NCBI GenBank assembly: GCA_021604005.1
Contig: BQIV01000015.1
Location: 1-64,000 of the forward strand
Origin: Nitrospirales bacterium
Lineage (GTDB): Bacteria > Nitrospirota > Nitrospiria > Nitrospirales > UBA8639
Direction of reading: 5' to 3'
DNA length: 64,000 nucleotides
A model generated the notes under the pieces. It saw only the letters and a program-made list of their open reading frames with translations, was not told where the DNA came from and did not search any database. The translations under genes were made by a program, and so were the position numbers. Position 1 is the stretch's first letter, and the number at the start of each line of letters is the position of its first letter. Positions 36,304 to 45,726 of the stretch are shown here, piece by piece.

Positions 36304-37339
36304 CACTCAACGGCAAGCTTTTGAAATTGGCGGTACCAGCGTGCAGCCGGGCACACGAAAAACCATCAACTTGTCCATGAGTTTACTGTCCAATCATGCG
36401 CCAATGGATATTCCCGTCCATGTCATTCATGGCAAAAAAGATGGAGCCCGTCTTTTTATGAGCGCGGCGATTCATGGAGATGAGCTCAATGGTGTTGAAA
36501 TTATACGCCGAGTTCTCAAGGTTCCTCGTTTGAATACACTTCGCGGTACGCTCATTGCCGTTCCCATTGTTAACGTGTTCGGATTTTTGGCCCATTCTCG
36601 CTATTTGCCTGATCGTCGAGATCTCAATAGAAGTTTTCCCGGAAACGAGAAAGGTTCCTTAACTTCTCAATTGGCTAATGTATTCATGAAGGAAGTGGTC
36701 CTTCGATGCACCCATGGCATAGATCTTCATACAGGAGCCATTCATCGAAGTAATCTTCCGCAAATTAGAGCAGATCTGACAGATCCGAACATGGAAGCTC
36801 TAACCAAATCGTTTTCCGCACCACTCATTCTTCACTCCAATCTCCGTGACGGCTCATTGAGAAGAGCGGCGACTGACAAACACATTCCAACAATGCTGTA
36901 TGAAGCAGGCGAAGCTCTTCGTTTTGATGAGTTTGCGATCCGTCTTGGGGTGAAGGGTATTCTTCGAGTGATGCAGACGTTAGCGATGATTGGGAAGTCT
37001 CCACCGCCAATTCAAACAAAAAGTGTTGTGTCCATGACTTCGTATTGGCTTAGGGCTCCTATAGGAGGAATTCTTCGCTCCCTTCATCCCTTAGGAGCAC
37101 GGGTGGAATGTGGCGACCACGTTGGAACTATCGCAGATCCGATGGGTGAAATGGAAACAGCCGTGATAGCTGGGGAATCAGGAATACTTATTGGTCGGTC
37201 AAATTTGCCAGTGGTCAACCAAGGAGATGCTTTGTTTCATGTCGCAAAGGTCAAGAATGTCACCACGGCTGAAAAAGTTGTTGAAAAATTTCACGAAAAA
37301 TTTAAGGAAGAAATCCAACTTGATAATTCAATAGGTTAA
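36296..37339 (+). CDS. Succinylglutamate desuccinylase/aspartoacylase-family metallohydrolase
   Basis: A 347-residue zinc hydrolase of the AstE/ASPA branch of the M14 clan. Zinc ligands H60 and E63 are in AIHGDELNG and H145 in [18 protein letters not shown] supplies the substrate-binding Arg. The carboxy third (from about 240) is a lipoyl-like beta barrel ([21 protein letters not shown]). GTG 36296 is taken as start because it lies after AGG-rich sequence and overlaps the rimK stop by eight bases; an ATG at 36263 inside rimK lacks a ribosome site. It may trim or deacylate the acidic tails formed by RimK (inference from gene neighbourhood). Confidence 0.88.
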   Translation: MANTQRQAFEIGGTSVQPGTRKTINLSMSLLSNHAPMDIPVHVIHGKKDGARLFMSAAIHGDELNGVEIIRRVLKVPRLNTLRGTLIAVPIVNVFGFLAHSRYLPDRRDLNRSFPGNEKGSLTSQLANVFMKEVVLRCTHGIDLHTGAIHRSNLPQIRADLTDPNMEALTKSFSAPLILHSNLRDGSLRRAATDKHIPTMLYEAGEALRFDEFAIRLGVKGILRVMQTLAMIGKSPPPIQTKSVVSMTSYWLRAPIGGILRSLHPLGARVECGDHVGTIADPMGEMETAVIAGESGILIGRSNLPVVNQGDALFHVAKVKNVTTAEKVVEKFHEKFKEEIQLDNSIG

Positions 37340-37530
37340 TCACACTTGGATTGAACTTTTTTGTGACAACTTCATCACGGTCAAAGGATGTGAAACTTGG
37401 CGATCAGTCAGTAGTCCACTTTTAACGAGAAAGGAGATTTCGTCATCGGTACGGTCTATTATTATCATTATCCAAAGATACCAACGAGCATATTGGTGTC
37501 TTGTTGTTCTTTTAATAGGAGGAAAAACCC

Positions 37531-38487
37531 ATGTCCGAAGAAAAATCCATTATCGTAAAAGCTAAAGAGGGTGTTGTCGAGACAATCAAAGGGACTGGTG
37601 ATGTCACGAATGCCGTCCTTGATCTGCTCAGCGGTTCATTACTCACGGCTCTCAAGGGCACAAAGGCTGTTGGCGCCGAAGCTGGCAACCTAGTGAAAGA
37701 TACGATCATTGGCTCGGTCAAAGGCCTCGCTGAAGTAGGTGGCGAAACGGGTTCGGCCGCAAAGGGTGTGATACTAGGTGTTGTCAAAGGTACGAAGGAA
37801 TTGACCACGGACACACTCGAAACGATTGGGGTCAGCACTTCCACACTGATCAAAACCACGTCAGAGGTTGGCGGTGACCTCGCCAAAACAGCCAAAGGCG
37901 CTGTGGAAGGGGCCATCGTCGCCACAAAGGATTTAAGCATGGAAATCGCAGATGCCGCTGCGCAGTCTGTAAGTGTCGCGATTAAAGGAGTGAGTTCCGT
38001 TGGAGGACAGTTAGCAGATACCGCAAAAGAAGCAGTCATTGGTGCGGCACAGGCCACGCAGGAGGTAGGTGGGAAAGCTATGGAAACCATCAGCCATACT
38101 GCCGGTGCCGTTGTCAAAGCCACGGTAGAGGTCGGTGGGGATCTCGCTTCGACCACCAAAGCCACGATGGTGGGGGCACTTGAGGGGGCAAAAGAAGTTG
38201 GAGAGAAAGCCATGGACACGGTAAGCGGAACGGCCAGTTCCATGATTAAAGCGACGGCGCAAGTCGGTGGAGATCTGGGAATTACGGCCAAACATTCGGT
38301 TGAAGGCGCAATTGAGGGGGCCAAGTCCATCGGGGCAGACACAGCCGAAGCCGCATCTGCCGCTGCGACCAGTGCTTTCAAAGCCGCGGGTGAAATTAGT
38401 TCCAGCGCCGGGGAACAAGTTCGAAACGCCGTGACTGGAACAATAAGTGGTGTAAAAGTCGTGTTAAAAGAGCCGTTTAAGAAATAA
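37531..38487 (+). CDS. LEA-like repetitive amphipathic helix protein
   Basis: A 318-residue protein without Cys, Trp or Tyr, rich in Ala, Gly, Thr, Val and Lys. Residues 69-288 are five consecutive units of exactly 44 residues, each beginning VGG or a close variant (at 69, 113, 157, 201, 245), and each dividing into four 11-residue steps. Eleven-residue periodicity is typical of LEA group 3 proteins, apolipoproteins and synucleins, which form membrane-binding or desiccation-protective helices. A half unit (47-68) precedes. GGAGG lies before the ATG. There is no signal peptide. With trehalose enzymes and mechanosensitive channels nearby, a protective role under water stress is plausible but unproven. 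Confidence 0.85.
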   Translation: MSEEKSIIVKAKEGVVETIKGTGDVTNAVLDLLSGSLLTALKGTKAVGAEAGNLVKDTIIGSVKGLAEVGGETGSAAKGVILGVVKGTKELTTDTLETIGVSTSTLIKTTSEVGGDLAKTAKGAVEGAIVATKDLSMEIADAAAQSVSVAIKGVSSVGGQLADTAKEAVIGAAQATQEVGGKAMETISHTAGAVVKATVEVGGDLASTTKATMVGALEGAKEVGEKAMDTVSGTASSMIKATAQVGGDLGITAKHSVEGAIEGAKSIGADTAEAASAAATSAFKAAGEISSSAGEQVRNAVTGTISGVKVVLKEPFKK

Positions 38488-38588
38488 TAGTCATCGGTAT
38501 GTTTTCATCCCAAAACACATTTCACACAAAGAACACAAGCAGGACATGATGTGTTGAGTTACGAGGCTTAGTGGGTTAAAGGCGTCAT

Positions 38589-38804
38589 ATGACACAGGCA
38601 AAACTTATGGCGATCTTGACACTTTTAGGTTGTGTCGTCTTATTCGTTGTTCAAAATTATGAAATTGTTGAATTGCGGTTTCTTGTCTGGCATCTGGATA
38701 TGTCGCGTGCATTGCTTGTGTTCTTTGTGTTTGGGGGTGGGGTGTTAACCGGATGGCTGCTCCGGGGTGGTAAAAGAATCAATGAAAGGGATCTATCAAA
38801 ATGA
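38589..38804 (+). CDS. LapA-domain (DUF1049) small membrane protein
   Basis: A 71-residue protein with two membrane helices (about 5-22 and 40-60) and the LapA/DUF1049 pattern FVVQNYEIVELRFLVW between them. Members of this family assist envelope or lipopolysaccharide assembly in some bacteria. Its TGA overlaps the ATG of the next gene, a lipoprotein, by four bases, so the two are coupled. AAAGG lies about ten bases before the start. Confidence 0.85.
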   Translation: MTQAKLMAILTLLGCVVLFVVQNYEIVELRFLVWHLDMSRALLVFFVFGGGVLTGWLLRGGKRINERDLSK

Positions 38805-39985
38805 GAAGATACCGAATCATCGTGATTGCTTGTTCTTTATGTGTGAGCTTGTCGGGATGTTTGTCTCCCTTTGCCCTGGAGCGCGCCGTAACCGCGTATG
38901 ATCATGCTGTGACCGATGCCTTGACGGAGCAACTGCTTCTGAACATTGCCCGTGCTCATAATCATCAGCCTATTCATTTCACGGGCGTGGCAAATATTGC
39001 TGCAACCTTTGATTTTCGAATGAGTGCCGGAGCAACGCCGCCTCTTGGAGGATTGGATGGTGGTGTACGTTTGTCACCGATATTTGGCACAAGTATAGCG
39101 GAGAATCCAACCGTGAGTATTGTGCCAATTGAGGGAGAAGATTTTACCAAACGCTTACTGACTCCCCTCCAAGAAAGCAAACTGACCTTATTATTACGCC
39201 AAGGTGTCGACATTGACCTTTTACTTCGTCTTATGGCTGCAGAATTACGTCTTCCGAAAGATCAGGCCGAGACCGTGTTCTATAATCGTCCAAACGACAA
39301 AGTTGGATATACAAAATTTCGCCAGGTCGTACTGCATCTCTCCACGTTACAAGATCGAAATAAGCTGTATGTCGAACCATTGATATTACATAAAGAGTGG
39401 AAACTGCCATTCGCGCATGTTTCTGGACAAGACTTTCAGGCTCTCGAACAAACCTATCAAGTCACCATCAATTCGCAACGACAGGAGTACATTCTACGAA
39501 AGAAAGTTCTTGGACGGATCCTGATCACCAACTACGATCCCGAACAGTTATCAAACGAGCAACGCCTCAAACTGCAACAACGGGCTGATCGGTGGCCACC
39601 GAATGATCTAACTATTGATATTCGTCCAGAATACCCTGGAGGAGAATACCCTCTTTTTGGCAATTTTCGGCTTCGAAGTTTTCATGCGATTCTGAATTTT
39701 CTTGGACGCAGTGTTCATGACGAACCAGAATATGATGTGCAAAAGGATTCGCGTACTCCACCGGTCATGGAAAACCCAACACGGACTCTCACCATTCTGG
39801 AATCAGATCTACCATTCGACGATGCCGAACTATACGTGAACTATCGAGGCGAATATTACGGCATTCGGGATGACCCGCACGACACGTGGAATCGGGAAGC
39901 GTTTCGCCTTCTCTACCAATTGTTCCAGATGACTGTGACGGACGTTCCCCGAATTGGAACACCAAGCATCACCATAGCTAAATAA
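38801..39985 (+). CDS. Large lipoprotein of unknown function
   Basis: A 394-residue protein with a type II signal peptide (hydrophobic 6-17, lipobox LSGC, C20). The mature part has no recognised domain; it contains a conserved-looking start (ALTEQLLLNIARAHNHQPIHF, residues about 41-61) followed by a Gly-rich beta section and a basic, alpha/beta middle. Proteins with this EQLLLNIARA opening occur as hypothetical lipoproteins in diverse Gram-negatives. Translationally coupled to the LapA-like gene. Probably attached to the outer membrane; function unknown. Confidence 0.8.
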   Translation: MRRYRIIVIACSLCVSLSGCLSPFALERAVTAYDHAVTDALTEQLLLNIARAHNHQPIHFTGVANIAATFDFRMSAGATPPLGGLDGGVRLSPIFGTSIAENPTVSIVPIEGEDFTKRLLTPLQESKLTLLLRQGVDIDLLLRLMAAELRLPKDQAETVFYNRPNDKVGYTKFRQVVLHLSTLQDRNKLYVEPLILHKEWKLPFAHVSGQDFQALEQTYQVTINSQRQEYILRKKVLGRILITNYDPEQLSNEQRLKLQQRADRWPPNDLTIDIRPEYPGGEYPLFGNFRLRSFHAILNFLGRSVHDEPEYDVQKDSRTPPVMENPTRTLTILESDLPFDDAELYVNYRGEYYGIRDDPHDTWNREAFRLLYQLFQMTVTDVPRIGTPSITIAK

Positions 39986-40364
39986 ATACGGTACAATGAA
40001 GTATTGTTTGGAGATCAGGCTGAAAATGAATCTTCTCAGTACAGAACTCATAGGAATTGGGGCAATCTCAACACGAGGAGATCAGTCAGAATGAGAAAAT
40101 CTGAGGAAATGGCGGCTCCAAACATCAATCTTACAACACTGATGCATGCAGATAGTAGATTAAAGTCGCTGTCTCTCATGGTCTTGACTCTTTCTTTCAT
40201 TCTTTGGTCAAACGGATAGTGTTCTTCTCTTACTTCAGCGCGAGAACACCACGATGTTTTTGTCTATTCACAGGAAAGAGTAAGGGATTTGCCAAATACC
40301 TTGTTATTGGAGCGAAAAACGGTAGAACTGCGATAATCAGCGTCATCGTTAGAAATAGTGAACT
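39986..40364. other. Intergenic region before the transhydrogenase gene
   Basis: About 380 bases. The frame at 40004-40219 has no ribosome site or domain and is not called. A weak inverted repeat ACAAT/ATTGT lies at 39993-40007. No clear terminator or promoter was seen. Confidence 0.4.
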
Positions 40365-41774
40365 ATGAGCACTTCTTCTAGTCCCAACTTCGATTACGAC
40401 CTTGTCTGTATCGGGAGTGGACCAGCCGGACAACGTGCGGCAGTTCAAGCAGCCAAACTTGGGGAAAAAGCTGCTGTCATTGAAAAAAGACAAGTCGTCG
40501 GCGGAGCTTGCCTTGGCACGGGGACGATCCCCAGCAAGACCTTTCGTGAGGCGGTGTTAGCCTTCTCTCATGGCCAATCGTACCTTCATGAAAAAGAATT
40601 AGCTCAATCTAGACGACCCACGGCCAACCAACTGCTTTCTCGAGTTCATGAGGTTATTCGAATGGAAGGCATGGTGTTAGAGGATCAACTGTCCCGAAAT
40701 GATGTGGCCATGATCAGAGGCGATGCATCTTTTCTCGATCCTCACACGTTACATATTGTCACTGATCGAGAGGAGAAATGTATCACATCTGACAAGATTC
40801 TTATCGCGGTGGGCACGGTTCCTACTCCTCCACCCGGCGTTCCGACAGATGGAACGATGGTGTTGAACAGTGATGGAATCATGATGCTTGACCACCTACC
40901 CAAAACGATGGCTGTCGTTGGGGCAGGCGTGATCGGTATTGAATACGCCTCGATGTTTGCTGATTTAGGGGTTGAAGTGACAGTCGTGGATAAACGACAC
41001 CGCCCTCTCGAGTTCCTTGATAATGAAATAGTCGACGAATTAATTCATCAGATGCGAAACAAGAATGTGCTGTTTCGATTAACTGAAACAGTCGCTCACC
41101 TTGAGATTTCTTCGGGTGCTCGAAAGCGAGCGATTCTGCAACTCGAATCGGGAAAACGCCTCGTTTCAGATGTTGTGCTCTATTCAGTCGGTCGCCTAGG
41201 AGCAACGGAAGCTCTCAACCTGAAGGCCGTCGGTCTAGAAGCGGATGGACGCGGTCGTTTACAGGTTAATGATCAGTTCCAAACGAGCGTGCCTCATATT
41301 TTTGCTGCAGGTGATGTCATCGGGTATCCCAGTTTGGCGGCAACATCTTCCGAGCAGGGGCGGTTGGCTGCGTGTTATGCCTTCCATGTTCCCGTCGACC
41401 TCATAGATGATCACTTTCCGATTGGCATCTATTCCATTCCAGAAATATCCATGGTCGGAAAAACTGAACAGGACTTAACCCAAAGTAAAGTGCCCTATGA
41501 GACCGGAATCGCTCGATACAGAGAAATCGCACGCGGGGCGATCATGGGCGACAATACAGGCTTTTTCAAGATGCTATTCCATCGGGACACTCATTGTCTT
41601 TTGGGCGTTCATGCAATTGGCACAGGTGCGACTGAACTAATCCACGTTGGTCAAGCGGTGATGGGTATAGAAGATGGATTAGGGTATTTCCTGAAAACGG
41701 TATTCAACTATCCTACGCTGGCGGAATGTTATAAAGTTGCAGCCCTTGATGCCTATAACAAACTTCAACACTGA
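40365..41774 (+). CDS. sthA: Soluble pyridine nucleotide transhydrogenase (SthA-type)
   Basis: A 469-residue FAD protein of the class I disulfide oxidoreductase fold, most like the soluble NAD(P)+ transhydrogenase. The FAD site is CIGSGPAGQRAAVQAAKLG (near 12-30), the NAD(P) site VVGAGVIGIEYASMF (about 184-198) and the second FAD motif IFAAGDVIG. In place of the paired Cys of lipoamide dehydrogenase it has GACLGTGTIPSK with a single Cys, as SthA does, so it should not do disulfide chemistry. It would balance NADH and NADPH in the cytoplasm. No strong ribosome site. Cytochrome bd genes follow 36 bases on. Confidence 0.88.
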   Translation: MSTSSSPNFDYDLVCIGSGPAGQRAAVQAAKLGEKAAVIEKRQVVGGACLGTGTIPSKTFREAVLAFSHGQSYLHEKELAQSRRPTANQLLSRVHEVIRMEGMVLEDQLSRNDVAMIRGDASFLDPHTLHIVTDREEKCITSDKILIAVGTVPTPPPGVPTDGTMVLNSDGIMMLDHLPKTMAVVGAGVIGIEYASMFADLGVEVTVVDKRHRPLEFLDNEIVDELIHQMRNKNVLFRLTETVAHLEISSGARKRAILQLESGKRLVSDVVLYSVGRLGATEALNLKAVGLEADGRGRLQVNDQFQTSVPHIFAAGDVIGYPSLAATSSEQGRLAACYAFHVPVDLIDDHFPIGIYSIPEISMVGKTEQDLTQSKVPYETGIARYREIARGAIMGDNTGFFKMLFHRDTHCLLGVHAIGTGATELIHVGQAVMGIEDGLGYFLKTVFNYPTLAECYKVAALDAYNKLQH

Positions 41775-41810
41775 CCGAGAGTTTTTTACTCTGAGCAGAA
41801 CAAGCAGGCG

Positions 41811-43142
41811 ATGATGAGTGATTTGCTGGCAGCAAGATCTCTGATGGCGATGTCCTTGGGGTTTCATATCATCTTTGCGATGGTGAGCATGGCTATGCCG
41901 CTTCTCATGATCCTAGCGGAATGGCGTTGGTTGAAAACCGGTCAGGATGCGTATCTGATCATTGCCAAACGTTGGGCAAAAGGCACGGCCATTTTCTTTG
42001 CAGTTGGGGCCGTAACCGGAACCGTCTTGTCTTTTCAACTTGGACTCTTGTGGCCGACATTCATGGCATGGGCGGGACCGATAATCGGGTTGGCCTTTTC
42101 TATTGAAGGTTTTGCTTTTTTTACGGAGTCCATCTTTCTTGGCATTTATTTGTATGGATGGCGCAAGGTGAGTCCACGCGCTCATCTGGCCGCAGGTGGC
42201 GTCGTGGCACTGAGTGGAGTCGTCTCAGGCCTGGTCGTGGTCATGGCCAACGGATGGATGAATACACCAAGAGGTTTTACGATCGTGGATGGTATGCCCT
42301 CAAACATCGATCCCATCGCGGCTCTTTTGAATCCCTCTGGCCTGCTGCAAGCGCCCCACATGATATTAGCCGCATTTGCTGCCACAGGATTTGCTGTGGC
42401 TGGGATTCATGCATTCCTTTTGCTCCGCCATCCAGATAATCCGTTTCACCAATACGCATTCAAGATTGCGTTGTCTGTGGGCTGCGTGAGCGCCATTCTC
42501 CAGCCCCTGAGTGGAGACCTTTTGGCCAAACGTGTCGCAGAACTTCAACCTTTGAAATTAGCCGTCTTCGAAGGGCAAGTGCAGACGCAACAGGGAGCCC
42601 CCTTTCGTATGGGGGGAATTTGGAATTCGGAAAGGGAAGTGTTTGATTATGTACTGGAAATACCGTACGCCCTCAGTCTCATGCTACATCTCGATCCCTA
42701 CGGAGAAGTCAAAGGTTTCAAGGATTTTCCGAAGGAAAATTGGCCACCAATCGGTATCGTCAGGACAGCGTTTCAAATCATGGTCTTGATTGGATTTCTC
42801 ATGATGTTTCTTGCTCTATGGGCCGCGTGGCTGACGTTTGGGACACGCGATATTTTTCAGTCAAAAACCTTCTTGAGGGCGATGGTCGCGGCCACTCCTC
42901 TCGGATTCATAGCCACCGAAATTGGTTGGGTGGCAACTGAAGTTGGCAGGCAACCCTGGGTGGTGGTGGGATATGTAAAGACTGCTGAAGCGGTCACCCC
43001 CATGCCAGGCCTCACTGTTCCGTTGATTTTTTTTGGTGCGCTCTACACATTTTTAGCGCTTATCGTGACCTGGCTCATGTTTCGACATGTGGCAGCTACT
43101 CCTGACCAATTCGAGATGATTGTTTCTGCTCAAGCATCGTAA
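41811..43142 (+). CDS. cydA: Cytochrome bd-type quinol oxidase subunit I
   Basis: A 443-residue membrane protein with about nine helices. H19 (SLGFHIIFA) and H183 (LQAPHMILAA) match the conserved heme-ligand histidines, and KLAVFEGQ and GRQPW are family signatures. The loop after KLAVFEGQ is short, as in the cyanide-insensitive (CIO) branch with a short Q loop. It would oxidise quinol and reduce oxygen to water at high affinity. The gene starts with two consecutive ATGs; CydB follows five bases after the stop. In a nitrite oxidiser it could serve oxygen scavenging or stress (inference). Confidence 0.92.
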   Translation: MMSDLLAARSLMAMSLGFHIIFAMVSMAMPLLMILAEWRWLKTGQDAYLIIAKRWAKGTAIFFAVGAVTGTVLSFQLGLLWPTFMAWAGPIIGLAFSIEGFAFFTESIFLGIYLYGWRKVSPRAHLAAGGVVALSGVVSGLVVVMANGWMNTPRGFTIVDGMPSNIDPIAALLNPSGLLQAPHMILAAFAATGFAVAGIHAFLLLRHPDNPFHQYAFKIALSVGCVSAILQPLSGDLLAKRVAELQPLKLAVFEGQVQTQQGAPFRMGGIWNSEREVFDYVLEIPYALSLMLHLDPYGEVKGFKDFPKENWPPIGIVRTAFQIMVLIGFLMMFLALWAAWLTFGTRDIFQSKTFLRAMVAATPLGFIATEIGWVATEVGRQPWVVVGYVKTAEAVTPMPGLTVPLIFFGALYTFLALIVTWLMFRHVAATPDQFEMIVSAQAS

Positions 43143-43147
43143 TCAGC

Positions 43148-44164
43148 ATGATCGAACTCGAAACGGCTCTCGCCATCGTTCTTCTTGTTGCGCTCACATT
43201 TTATGCCTTAATGGGAGGGGCTGACTTTGGAGCTGGCGTCTGGCATCTCCTGGCCCATGGGTCGTCCCGTCGTGACCAACATAGATTGATCGGCGAGGCT
43301 CTCGGTCCTATTTGGGAAGCGAACCATGTGTGGCTCATCCTCATTGTCACGATCCTATTCACGGCGTTTCCCACTGCCTATGCCCAAATATCAGTAACAC
43401 TACACATCCCTCTCACGCTTTTAGTCATAGGCATTGTTCTTCGAGGTTCGGCGTATGCATTTCGGCATTACGACATTCAAGATGATGAAATCCACGTCCG
43501 TTGGGATCAGTTATTCGCCTTGTCTAGTTTGATCAGTCCAGTATTGCTGGGAATCATCATGGGAACGATCACGGCTGGTAATTTTTCGTTGAGTCCCGAC
43601 AGTTTTTATGAAGGGTACGTTTTATACTGGGTTCAGCCTTTTCCGTTAGCCGTGGGCATTCTGGCTTTAGTGCTCTTTGCCTATTTGGCCGCAGTCTATT
43701 TGATCCTTGAGACGAGTGACGTTCAGCTACAAGAAATTTTTCGGAAACGAGCGATTGCCGCTGCTGTATTCTCCGGATTGCTTGGAGAAATTGTCTTTTT
43801 TCTGGGAAAATCTGGCGCACCGTATTTGTGGGGAGGGTTGACCAACAACATATGGGGTGGACTTATCATTCTGGGCACTGTCGGATTCACCCTAGCCGCT
43901 GTTTGGTTTCTGTCCACACGCCAATACTGGTGGGCCAGAACATGCGCTATTCTTCAGGTCACTCTCACCATCTGGGCATGGGGCGTTGCACAGTTTCCAT
44001 ATTTAATTCCGCCATACCTTACGATCTACAATACCTCTTCTCCAGAATTCACGCTTCAGTTGATTCTTTTCGTTTTATTGCTCGGCGCCCTTCTACTTTT
44101 TCCGGCGCTCATTTACCTGTTTCGTATCTTTAAGAGCAGATCTGTATTTGGTCAACATCAGTAA
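43148..44164 (+). CDS. cydB: Cytochrome bd-type quinol oxidase subunit II
   Basis: A 338-residue partner of CydA with about nine membrane helices. The opening FYALMGGADFGAGVWHLL (about 18-35) and EANHVWLILIVTILFTAFP are the strongest CydB signatures. Length fits the family. It follows cydA with five bases between. No cydX-like small gene is visible after it, although such genes are easily missed. Location is the inner membrane. Confidence 0.93.
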   Translation: MIELETALAIVLLVALTFYALMGGADFGAGVWHLLAHGSSRRDQHRLIGEALGPIWEANHVWLILIVTILFTAFPTAYAQISVTLHIPLTLLVIGIVLRGSAYAFRHYDIQDDEIHVRWDQLFALSSLISPVLLGIIMGTITAGNFSLSPDSFYEGYVLYWVQPFPLAVGILALVLFAYLAAVYLILETSDVQLQEIFRKRAIAAAVFSGLLGEIVFFLGKSGAPYLWGGLTNNIWGGLIILGTVGFTLAAVWFLSTRQYWWARTCAILQVTLTIWAWGVAQFPYLIPPYLTIYNTSSPEFTLQLILFVLLLGALLLFPALIYLFRIFKSRSVFGQHQ

Positions 44165-44295
44165 CCGGGACAACGGGTCATTGTGTGAAGAAAGCTAGAA
44201 AATTCTCACTTGACATTTCCAAGCCCAATCATTTCATTGATCTCTCACTTCTTTCTATTTTTCCACTGATTATGGATTGAACCAGTGAAGCTCTC

Positions 44296-44790
44296 ATGAC
44301 ATTCCCGATATTCCACATTCCTCGATTAACTCATGCGGGTTTTGGGAGACTTTTTTGTCATCCTTGCAACATCGGGAATTTCTTTCTGGGGGGCTTGCAT
44401 CAAACGGTAGTGATAATTGATCGGATTCGAACCCGTATCTTAGCCTTCCAACATGAAGATCTAGGTTTTCTTACTCACTTCCAGCGCGAGGCTCATGATG
44501 AGCAGGAGGTACTTCTATTTATTGAGGACACGGGTCGTAGAATGCCGCCTGAGGTACGAGATAGTCTTTTTAGTGCCGCAGCAGTAAGCCATAAACCAGG
44601 CAGGACAGGATTAGGAACGAAGATTGTCAAAGACGTGATTGATACTCATGGCGGGACAATCATGGTGGACAGTGTCGAAGGTCGGGGACCTCGTTTCGTA
44701 TTCGTCTTCCCAAGGGTGGACCACTACATTCAACAGCATGAATGTCATGAAATTCTATTGCTTTACCTCTCTGGCATCTTCGAGTATTGA
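44296..44790 (+). pseudogene. Degraded histidine kinase ATPase-domain fragment
   Basis: Only the last part of a sensor kinase is recognisable: LLFIEDTGRRMPPEVRDSLF, then SHKPGRTGLGTKIVKDVIDTHGG and a closing VFVFP, which correspond to the G1, F and G2 boxes of the HATPase domain (about residues 72-140). The N box, phosphorylated His and sensor part are missing; the first 65 residues of the open frame do not resemble a kinase. Some motif residues are altered (DTGRR for DTGxG). It is most likely a decayed remnant. Its end overlaps the carboxy end of the REC-DUF2934 gene on the other strand. Confidence 0.65.
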
Positions 44791-45423
44791 GAGATGGAGT
44801 TCGCTCTTCTTGGGCTGCCTTTCTTTCGAAAAAATTCGTGAAGGCTTACTGCCAGCCTTTTGGGGAGGTTCGCGCTTGAAGATGAATCGTTCTGCCTCGA
44901 GCCAATCATCCTGATCATGACCATGTGTGCGTCCGCGCGACTCATACAGTTCATAGGCACGCTTTGCGATCAAAGCATGCAGTGTCATACGAATGGCCGC
45001 TTCTATATGTCCCATTAGAATGGAGCATGGAATTCCCACCCCTTGAGGATCTCCGACCACCTGATCAACTCCAAGGCGATGGGCTTGTGAAATCAGTGAG
45101 CTGATCGAACTTCCTCCGAGTAAGACGACTTTTCCACTGAATCCATGTGCCCGTAAATCACGTAAGACTTCTAAACCACTTGGGTGAGTCACATACATAT
45201 CCAGTAGAAGTACGAGTGGTTTCTGTTGGGTTGCCATGGCGATGACGTCTTGCCGGTGAGATGGAGTACAGACTTCATAGCCTCGCTCGCACAAATAGGG
45301 AACGATCTGCTGACGAAAATCGTCTCTGAATGTGCACACCATAATCATCGTTCTATTTTCCACACTCGCCTCAGTGCTGTCAAAATTTTCTACTGGTGCA
45401 TGAATATGCAATTCACTAACCAA
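44755..45423 (-). CDS. Receiver-like domain protein with DUF2934 tail
   Basis: A 222-residue protein. Residues about 27-145 are a response-regulator receiver fold with the phospho-acceptor Asp in LLLDMYVTHPSG; the usual Lys near the end of strand five is not obvious, so it may be atypical. A DUF2934 segment (RAYELYESRGRTHGHDQDDWLEAE) follows at about 158-182, a small helical motif common in Nitrospira and other environmental bacteria with unknown role. The tail is basic. The open frame begins at a TTG; ATG 45348 is an equally possible start because it begins just before the receiver fold. No DNA-binding domain is present. Confidence 0.8.
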   Translation of the reverse strand: MVSELHIHAPVENFDSTEASVENRTMIMVCTFRDDFRQQIVPYLCERGYEVCTPSHRQDVIAMATQQKPLVLLLDMYVTHPSGLEVLRDLRAHGFSGKVVLLGGSSISSLISQAHRLGVDQVVGDPQGVGIPCSILMGHIEAAIRMTLHALIAKRAYELYESRGRTHGHDQDDWLEAERFIFKREPPQKAGSKPSRIFSKERQPKKSELHLSILEDAREVKQ

Positions 45424-45726
45424 ATAATCGATAGGACAGAAACCTTACATTTTTCACCGTACTTATGGTGTGGAGATTATCTCATGTTGAGAGCGAACGA
45501 GCGTGAGTCATGAGGGCATGAAAGAACTTGAGGTAAAAGGCTACATGTGAACAAAGTCGTTGACCCAACTATTCTACAGCGATAATTTAATGATTGAGAT
45601 TGACATGAGCGCATGACAAGAGCACGCTCGTTGCCAGGCCTTAGAGAAACGTATGTTTTGAAGAAACGAACCTCGTGGATTTTTGTCACCAGTACGCCGA
45701 AAGGATAAACTCAGCGCTCTAAACCT
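45424..45726. other. Intergenic region
   Basis: About 300 bases between the REC-DUF2934 gene and the end of the pyruvate kinase gene, both on the minus strand. I see no gene, clear terminator or promoter. Confidence 0.4.

Noticed and set aside
37512-38381. Long antisense frame (289 codons) opposite the LEA-like gene
   Set aside because: It arises from the biased repeat composition of the sense gene; its Ala/Ser/Pro-rich translation has no start signal or domain.
39993-40219. Open frame 40004-40219 and a weak inverted repeat before sthA
   Set aside because: No ribosome site or domain; five-base arms are expected by chance.
44419-44450. tRNA-like stretch: GGATTCGAACCCG followed by CTTAGCC, as in the T arm of a tRNA on the minus strand
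   Set aside because: The T stem pairs poorly and I could find neither a matching acceptor stem nor D and anticodon arms at the right distances.
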